A stretch of 64,000 nucleotides of DNA from NCBI RefSeq assembly GCF_036711975.1, contig NC_091966.1, forward strand, positions 36,215,501-36,279,500, given 5' to 3'. The DNA comes from Onthophagus taurus. Its lineage: Eukaryota > Arthropoda > Insecta > Coleoptera > Scarabaeidae. Every line of letters starts with the position of its first letter. The first letter of the stretch is position 1. The notes under the pieces were generated by a model. That model had not been told where the DNA came from. It was given only the letters and a program-made list of their open reading frames with translations, and searched no databases. The position numbers and the translations under genes are program-made. Shown here one piece after another: positions 56,666 through 64,000 of this stretch.

Positions 56666-58900
56666 AAATATTTTTTTGTAACAAATAAATAATATTTAAA
56701 AAAATAAATTGTTTTAATTTATATTCACTTTCAACAAAATTAATCTTCATTATTTCAACCGCACTCAGCGATAATTATAAACATTAATTTGAACGTTAAC
56801 TTTAGAAAGCGAAGACGGGTCATTATTAACAATTATTAAAGAATAAAAATGCGAAGAATTTTAATAAGTGACCATTGTCCGATATGGAATCTTGTTATTT
56901 TTACTACGTGGTGAAAATGACGATCCATAATCGGTGGAAAGGATGATTATTTGAAACTTAATCGGGTGAGAGGGAAAATTTAGTTTCCAAGTGGAATCGA
57001 AAGTTTTTTTCTTTTCGTTTTCAATTTTAACTGCTTGACCTATAATTCACTTAATAATATTTGATGTCTTATTGTCGCTTTTAAAGAAGGATGTTGTTAG
57101 GCGAATGAGTTGTTCATTACTAATAAACTATGATTAATTTTTAACCGTGAATCAAAAAATTCCAAGGACGTTAATTTAATCGAATATAAAATACGAATAA
57201 TATTCCTTAATAATCTTTAAACAATTAAAATACTACTGTGATTTAATACAAATATTTTTATAATTTTAATGGACAAAAATGGGTGATTAAGTTACAAATA
57301 CAATTTTAATTTTAAAAGGAATTATTATGATTAAAAGAAACGCAAAAAAATTAAGCTCATTTGAAAATATCATGTTTCATCATCACTAATTATGAGAGAG
57401 AATATGGTTTTGTAACATCTAGATTTATATTTCTGCAATAAGGCTTATTTATAAGAATCTGGAACAACATTTTTCTAATTATAATTAAAGATTGCCCTTT
57501 TTTAATTCTACCTCTACAATCAATGCGGCATTGAGACTAATATTATTTATAAGAATGACCAAGTACTATTAGATTTTTCCATTACCTCCAATATCAGCAT
57601 TGTTCCACCTCTGCAACTACTAATTTAAGCATAGTTTTACAACAACTCTATAAAAATTGAGCATTGAAGAACTTTACTATTAAAGAAAGAATGAAAAGAT
57701 TTGTTCATCATCCAATAATATCCACTCTACTTTATTTTTTGAGTCTACTTTATTGTAGACTCGTCGATATTAAGAATACAGATCCAGATGATATAAACAC
57801 AGACAGTGCTGTTGTTGTGTGCAATTACTGTACTTTAATTATCGTATTGAATTATTCTAATTACTATTATAGTTCTAAAGCCTGACTAAATCAAAAAATG
57901 ACCACTTACACACCGGAAGCAGTGGCGCAAATTGTCACCATTCCCGTTAACTATATTATCATTATAAATTTAATGCTATGAGTTGAAAAAGTGGATATTA
58001 TTATTATTACGGATGAAAACACATTAATAAATGAATTATAATCGACTGACAGAAATCTAATATCGATCAAGAAAAATATCACAGTTATTTTAGGGTGTTA
58101 GGGTTGGTAACAATTTGTTTTGAAGTTAAAAATTGGTTATGTTTCACTTATGACATAAAATTTAATTAATTGTCATAATTATTATCAATCAATCATGGAA
58201 ATAAAGAGTTTTACTATATGCGAGAGAAAAGAATCAATCTTGATCTATCAGCTCTCTAAACCAATTTTCTATCATAATTTCCCTTCTTCCAGTTGTAAGA
58301 ATAGTTGACTTTAATAAAGATAATCATTATATGTGTTTCCTACAAAGTTAATTACTACACAAAGTATATTATTATTATGAACAAAATGATTATTTTACAA
58401 TAGATGATTTATTGCAAGGCGCTATACAGTAATTATACAGGAATAAGAGATCTCATTAAATAAGTACGCAATAAAATACTACGTCGTCTAAGTTCCATTG
58501 ATAGTCTCTTTTCCAAGATTTAAACTCTTGAAAATGACATAGAGGAGAAGTAATGAACATCGAAGTATCCGTAGTTAATATGATGGCTTCTGCAGCTTTC
58601 AATTTTATAGATATTTCATCAATCAAATTATGGTGTATTTGTGGTAATAAATTTTGTGATGGAAATAAACTTTGGACACTGCATCCCACCCAATCTCCTA
58701 AATTCTTCATCTTTCACCATAATAAATGGATGATACTCTTTACATCATTCTTAATGGGCTTACTTCGGGTATATATATTTGGATATTTTATAGTAAAGTT
58801 TCTTCTTAAGTTCCCAACAGATCTTTCGTTAAAACTAACAGTAGACTTGTAGTAAATTCATTCTTGTCCTCTTCTTCTCACCAGGAATTTCATTAAAATT
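56666..58900. other. Intergenic, no supported gene
   Basis: AT-rich. Short frames at 57664-57885 and 58456-58852 on both strands lack recognisable domains. CAGTGGCGCAAATTG near 57923 resembles a hAT terminus, but no partner was found. Confidence 0.5.
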
Positions 58901-58929
58901 TCAAGAAGAAAAGAAAAACCAAGAGAAGG

Positions 58930-59445
58930 GAAACGTAAAATAAAATTACAGATGAACATCACCGTTTCTTTGAACTTAAAGTTGAAGAAAATCCTAAAAT
59001 CACACTTAAGCAGTTGCAAGAAACATTACAAAGTGGGTTTCAGCTTAATGTAAGCAAGGAGTGTATTCGACAACACCTTGACGGCCTCATGTTTATATTA
59101 AAAAAAATACGTTTTGAACCAGAAAGAACCAACACTGTCGAAGTGAAAACAAAAATATCTCAATACATAAGACATTTGGTAGAACGTGAAAAGATAATTT
59201 ATTTAGACAAAACGTACTTTAATTTTTTTTATCTGCGAAGTCAAGGTCGTTGTAAAAAAAAGGAAGTCGTTGTACTTCCATTGCTGCCGGTAAGCGGAGA
59301 GCAAATGGGCATCTTATCGGATATATCAGTAACTTGGGATCGATTTATCATGAATTAAGAAGGGGGTCATTTAAAAGAGGAGAGGCTAATGAGTTTGTTA
59401 GGCAATCCTTAAGAAGAGCTCAAGATAGCTAATGTCAAATCATCA
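58930..59445 (+). pseudogene. Tc1/mariner-like transposase remnant
   Basis: Frame 59014-59358 encodes a winged helix-like part (LKQLQETLQSGFQLNVSKECIRQHLDGL), a DDE start with the first Asp in IIYLDKTYFNFF, then RSQGRCKKKEVVVLPLLPVSGEQMGILSDIS. It continues after a stop with RGHxKEERLMSLLG-like text. This is the IS630/Tc1-related type common in insects. The third catalytic residue region is missing, so the gene is dead. Confidence 0.7.
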
Positions 59446-59449
59446 TAAA

Positions 59450-60173
59450 TTTAATTGCTAATCCTATGAGTTGAAATAGAGGGCATTGATATTATGTTGT
59501 TCTTTTCTTCATAAACGACCTCTCGCTGGTACCACCTCACCCTACAAAGCTCATTATGTTTGCGGATTACACGACTACCATAAATAGTGTTATATTTTAA
59601 CATTAAATAAAATATATATATCTAATACGTCAACTGAAATACGTTGTGTCTCTACGAGCAGTGGTGAGTTGTTACTACGAATACTTTTTTTCACGTATCC
59701 TACCCTATACTATGTTAGGATCACTCGTCTCACTCTGTCAAGGTTTTTCGCACTCAGAGAAGATGTGTCAGAGTGATTGCAGACATTTCCTACATCGATT
59801 GTTGCAAAAGTGCATTCATTGAGCTCAATCTAATAACACTTCCATCCTTATAGATACTCACTTGCTTAAAGTTCATTAAAGCTAACATTAAAAAGTATAA
59901 AATCAATAGTTGTAACCACAATTACCAGATGAGGCACAGAAACTCGCTGCTTAATAATTATATGGTACTTCCAAATTTCGAAAAGTTAACGTACCATAGT
60001 AAAGTGACTAAACGTTTTAGACAACTGTTCTCGACATCAAAACATACTCCATCATGTTGCTTAAGCATGTTCTGAATCCTAAATTGATATCCCAAAAATC
60101 GAGTGTTCTCTGATTTTTGAACAAATGTCTGCTGGAGCAGATTTTTCTAGAAAAATTTGTACAAATATGTAAA
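59450..60173. other. Intergenic DNA between two Tc1-like remnants
   Basis: I see no conserved gene. GCAGTGGTGAGTTG near 59660 is transposon-end-like but unpaired. Confidence 0.35.
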
Positions 60174-60366
60174 AATATACAGGATATTCCATTAAAACAA
60201 ATAAAGTAGGTGGTGACTTCCGGTATAAACGGAAGTGCTAGATATCTGAAAATATTTTAGTTGAAGAGAACGCTATTGATAATACTTAAGTTTGAATTCT
60301 CAAATTTTTATTTTGGCCAGAACCCCAGAAAGCCTAATGAACGGTCTCGCTGAGACACCTGTATAT
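60174..60366. mobile_element. Short transposon-end element (MITE candidate)
   Basis: ATACAGGATATTCC at the left and GAGACACCTGTAT at the right form a weak inverted pair. The right end (TCTCGCTGAGACACCTGTAT, about 60345-60364) recurs inverted near 28070. No coding potential. Confidence 0.45.
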
Positions 60367-60474
60367 TGAGGGGTAATGGCCAAGAAAATTTGTCTTAAAC
60401 AGAGTACAGATTTCAAAAATTAAAGAATATAATTAGGAACAATATTCCAAAGATTAATCTAACTAACTGTAACA

Positions 60475-61155
60475 GTTACGTTATAAAGAATCCATTCTCG
60501 TTCAACATGAGCGGTTTGCTTAGGGTCGTTGTCTTGTTGAAAGACCCACCGATTTTCAAGCCCTAAGCGCTCTGCTGATTTATATACCGACCCTCCACCA
60601 TGTTTAACGGTTGGGAGCAAATTCTTTGCTTTAATTTCTTGGTTTTCCTGCCGCAAAATATTTCCGATTCGAAAATATTATACTTACTTTTGTCAGTAAA
60701 CAGAACTGTTTTCCAAAATTTAAAGTCACTTGCAAGATATCTTTTAGCAAATTCAATCCTTTTCTGCCTATTTTGTTGGAAAATCCAAGGTTTTTTTCGT
60801 CGAACTCGTCCATAAAATCCATTAAATCTTAACACTCTACGTACATACAGAGTCTGGATGCACAATTTTATGAGTAGCTTGTTGAATTTCTTCTACCAGT
60901 TGAGGAGTACTTGTTCTGGGATTATCTTTCACCCGTTTTAAAGTTATTCGGATATCACGTTGATCTAAAACTCTTGGATGACCAATTCGTGGTTTATTTA
61001 ATTTAATACACTTCAATTCATTGAAATTAAATTCTTTTAACACTTTTTAAGACTTTGGCAACAGTTTTTGCAATTTCACCGTATAATTTCCCTCATTTCT
61101 TAACTTTACTATTAAATGGCGAACTCCAACCGATATTTCTTTTCTTTCCACAATA
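60475..61155 (-). pseudogene. Tc1-family transposase pseudogene with internal deletion
   Basis: Minus-strand frames read, in order, a start like MERKEISVGVRHLIVKLRNEG, KPRIGHPRVLDQRDIRI (paired-like second helix-turn-helix), RVLRFNGFYGRVRRKKPWI, FAKRYLASDFKFWKTVLFTDKSKYN (first catalytic Asp), NLLPTVKHGGGSV, then directly SAERLGLENRWVFQQDNDPKQTAH (second Asp). The roughly 40 residues normally between GGGSV and this segment are deleted, and several frameshifts occur. The C-terminal DxE part is cut off near 60475. Confidence 0.85.
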
Positions 61156-61700
61156 TTTTAAATTTTAACTAATATAATATTCACTACTAAGTTAACTAGA
61201 AACTATAATATAAACTTTTTAAACATAAAATAACATAAATATTAATTAAAAATGTCTTTGTAAGCTCTTTTGTATCAAATGCGTAACTTGTTGACTTTTG
61301 TGAGGTTTACCTGTCAGTATTCAATTTTTTGCTCTGTCCAAGGAGCACTTGATTTAGTTTTATTTTTCTATCTTAATATTAGAGTATATGGTTTAGGAAT
61401 TATGATTATTTAAAAAAGGCCATATTTGCATTATTTTTATATACTTTCGGATCATTTTGGTCAAGGTTTAAGCTTTCGACTAAGTTATTATTCATAAAAG
61501 TCGGTTAAGAAATTCTCGTATTATGATCAAAATTATCTCTTAAGAAACTAACTTCGCATTGGTTTGGAAACCATTCATTTATACTAAAAACAAATGAAGG
61601 ATTAAGTACGATTATAGTTTGTTTTACTTAGTATTAGTGTTTTAATCTTTTGCCTTATAAATCAGCCTGTATAAAATTTTTATTCGTTCCGATTCCATTA
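61156..61700. other. Upstream intergenic DNA
   Basis: AT-rich sequence without coding signal between the Tc1 pseudogene and the GC-richer 5' end of the next gene. Confidence 0.4.
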
Positions 61701-62045
61701 GCATTGGAAATGCATTTGCAATCCGAATACGTCAGATAGCCGGCTGCGACGACCGATTCGATCAAAAAACCCGGCCACGATATTCGTCATCAGATCGAGT
61801 TTTGATCGAAAAGATCGAAGTGGTGGAACCACGATGTTGTTGCCATGGTTATTTCGTTTGCAGTATACAAACCGTAGAGACACGGCGCGGCGCGCACATC
61901 GTCGACACCAGTCACTAGTACTCGCACCGTACTCGCGTTAACGTGTATTTTTATTCTCTTAAAAATTAAAAACGATTCGGAAATACAATAATAATATAGA
62001 CACAGATATCGCATGCGATAACGAACGACAACGAAGATAATAACG
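61701..62045 (+). promoter_or_regulatory. Promoter and non-coding first exon of a plus-strand gene
   Basis: Base composition changes to GC-rich with many CpG (GACACGGCGCGGCGCGCACA, about 61880-61899). This is typical of a 5' UTR/promoter in an otherwise AT-rich genome. A donor AACG/GTGAGA at 62046 and an acceptor TTTTTGAG at 62232-62239 would define a 5' UTR intron leading to the coding exon. Confidence 0.5.
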
Positions 62046-62239
62046 GTGAGATTAAATTAAATCGATCTCGATGGCCGCGATTATTACTATCAATACAACG
62101 AATCGGGTTAGTTTTTTTTAAAGCTATTTTCGTTTGTTTTTAACCCTAATTTGTGATTAACCCGTTATTTAATTAATTTTTATTATTTCCTGAATTTGTG
62201 TATCTCAATATTCATTTTATTTTTTTTTGTATTTTTGAG

Positions 62240-62311
62240 GCGGGAAGTGAGTAAAGAATGTTCAAAAGTTTTGGTAAAGAAGAAAACTTGGGGGTTATTG
62301 ACGGAATTAAG
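62240..62311 (+). CDS. First coding exon of an unidentified gene (continues past the window)
   Basis: ATG at 62258 opens 18 codons, MFKSFGKEENLGVIDGIK, ending in phase 0 at a strong donor AAG/GTAAGT (62312). An acceptor precedes it (62239), after a good polypyrimidine tract. The peptide is too short to name the gene. No later exon is obvious within the remaining 1.7 kb, so the next exon probably lies beyond 64000. The call depends on the splice signals and the GC-rich 5' region. Confidence 0.45.
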
Positions 62312-62361
62312 GTAAGTTACTTCTTTTAACATGCAGTTGTGTTTAAATTAAAGTATAATTC

Positions 62362-62426
62362 CAAACTGCAAACCGCACGCGACACTACTGGTTGTCATAG
62401 TAATGCAGCCTGCGGTTTGCAGTTTG
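62362..62426. mobile_element. 65-bp hairpin element in intron 1 of the unidentified gene
   Basis: CAAACTGCAAACCGCA (62362-62377) and TGCGGTTTGCAGTTTG (62411-62426) are perfect 16-bp inverted repeats around a 33-bp loop. The design resembles the hairpin at 1364-1455 but the sequence differs. Confidence 0.65.
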
Positions 62427-64000
62427 CAACTCTACCGCCTGTCATGGAATTGTACCTTTATCCACAATCATATAATTTGAAACAGGTTTTACAACGATAT
62501 ATTTCGTTGCTATCCAAAAACTGGTTGTATTTTCAAAATAAAAAATTCTATATACAGGTGTTTATTAATTTTCATTGAAAAATTTTTAATAAGATATTTT
62601 TTTATATATAAATTCTATTAACATACCTCGAACGGTTCATAATAAATAACTATATTGAAATTTAGTACAACTGGATACTTTGCTTTGTGAATATACCGCA
62701 ATGAGTTAACGGAAGACTCGCAAAGATCTTAATGGATAGCGAGTTGAACGGTTTCCAATAATAACTCCGTTTAATGGGGGTTTTATTATAATTTTCTTTA
62801 TTTTTTGACTTACAAAATACATTCTTTAACTCTTTTAAGCAAGTTTTACCCAGAAAGAAATCTAGTTCAATTTACTTTATTGTTTTAATCGTTTACTGTG
62901 CATTTATAGGTTTATTGCAGTTGTTAAAACAAAAACAGGTAGAAGTAGTCCAGGAAAAACGGAAGTTAAGAAGAAAAGAATGTTTTAAAAATAACTTTAC
63001 AGAAACGTTTCTTTTGTTTTTGTTTCTTTTGAACTGCTAAATTTGGCGATTGCGACTAAAAAGACAAACAAATGGAGCAATAAAATAACTATAAAGAGAT
63101 TCATTTATAATCGTTATCTTTTTACAAATATGATCTCGTTTACACAGTTTACTCGCTTATCAGAAAGCGAAACGTAGTTAAACTAATATTCTTATAACAT
63201 TTTTATCAGGTGACGTTAAAGTTTATTTTGGGCAATTACTATTACTACGTAATTGTTAATAAATAAATATTGCAGTGTGCTATCAATTTTAAACAAGATA
63301 TATTAAAGAGGATTAATTCGAATTTTGGTTAAACCTTTTTTAATCTAATTTTATTGTATTCTAATATCCCGCACTTTGTTATTCACGAATTGAACCAAGA
63401 TCATTTCGATATCTAAATGAAAAGTTTCCATCCTTCCAAGCTATCCATTTACGCGCCATATCTATTTTTTACAAAAGTTTATTACTGCATTTAAGTTGGG
63501 TCACAAATATTGACAATTTCTACTATCAACATTAACTAATCTCAAACGGTGTCCACAATATCCACAACCAACTGGAAATGTACCGCATGGAACCAGTTAA
63601 CAATATGGACCGGAACCCTTTTTATCCTTACTACTCTTCATTTTATCACAGGCTTCTTTGTACATTTTGTTTCTTCATTGCTGGGCTATCTTTTGGATAT
63701 TTGTGTAGAGCTTATTGATTTCTGTGTCATTGCGGGTTTCAAGTAATATAATATAAGTGTGTATAGATACACAAAATGCTGAGCTAATTCTGCGAAGTTG
63801 CCATCACGGTATCATCTAGTATGGCTTAGGGGAGTAAATTTATGACCATTATGTATTATGTTACACCTAACGCATCTTTGTTTTTCAATAATGTTGATCA
63901 GAATTATTTTGAATTCGCTAATTGCATGTTGTGGCGTTGACATTTCAACTCCACATTTGCAGCAATTTACGCTTCTCCTCTTTACGTGTTATCTCCGGAT
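62427..64000. other. Right-edge region, no supported gene
   Basis: AT-rich presumed intron. From about 63540 the sequence becomes more balanced. Its minus strand has patches such as a CNCGVEM-like stretch near 63950, possibly a retroelement, but too weak to call. The plus frame 63549-63746 is hydrophobic and unrecognised. Confidence 0.35.

Noticed and set aside
63549-63746. 65-codon hydrophobic plus-strand frame
   Set aside because: No recognised domain; the opposite strand looks equally repeat-like; no splice signals tie it to the exon at 62258-62311.

Overview
The window is AT-rich, intron-bearing DNA from an insect-type animal genome. Genes have short phase-compatible introns with GT/AG borders, no operons, and much transposon debris (Tc1/mariner, hAT, Mutator-like, Copia, non-LTR). 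The gene content is conserved in metazoans. A beetle is my best guess from the transposon types, but the sequence alone does not prove it.

Left part (1-20.8 kb): a dimeric 190-bp satellite (1-1310) and a hairpin element, then one very large minus-strand gene, DNA polymerase zeta catalytic subunit REV3L. Six exons lie between 20773 and 2046. A 4.2-kb central exon and the N-terminal exons, which at first look like unrelated ORFs, join in phase. The C-terminal exon(s) with the metal-binding cysteines lie beyond position 1, so the satellite sits inside a REV3L intron or interrupts the gene. The intron between 13942 and 19253 holds a LINE fragment and a 3.9-kb DNA transposon with terminal inverted repeats of about 480 bp.

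Middle part (21-33.7 kb): non-LTR scraps; a dead hAT transposase gene split by a non-autonomous hAT element that left a perfect 8-bp target duplication; RECQL helicase (minus); a Mutator-like element carrying a spliced YqaJ-type nuclease gene; and a 214-bp terminal-inverted-repeat element containing two tandem long hairpins whose stems differ by compensatory changes.

Gene-rich part (33.8-56.7 kb): Spindly (minus); mitochondrial ATP synthase epsilon (plus); mevalonate diphosphate decarboxylase (minus); a 1.9-kb tandem array; an SLC7-type amino-acid transporter (plus) whose first intron holds a second, inverted copy of the hAT element; ZZZ3/ATAC1 (minus) with a Copia/Jockey composite in an intron; and mitochondrial malonyl-CoA:ACP transacylase MCAT (plus), divergent from ZZZ3. 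Six reconstructed coding sequences (RECQL, Spindly, MVD, the SLC7 transporter, ZZZ3, MCAT) have lengths divisible by three and close to family lengths; the small ATP synthase gene also splices cleanly.

Right part (56.7-64 kb): two decayed Tc1-like transposase genes and the GC-richer 5' end of an unidentified plus-strand gene (non-coding exon near 62045, first coding exon 62258-62311) that runs out of the window.

The genes are unrelated housekeeping functions: translesion synthesis, DNA unwinding, mitosis, energy and lipid metabolism, transport and chromatin. I see no functional cluster. The less ordinary content is in the mobile and structured DNA.
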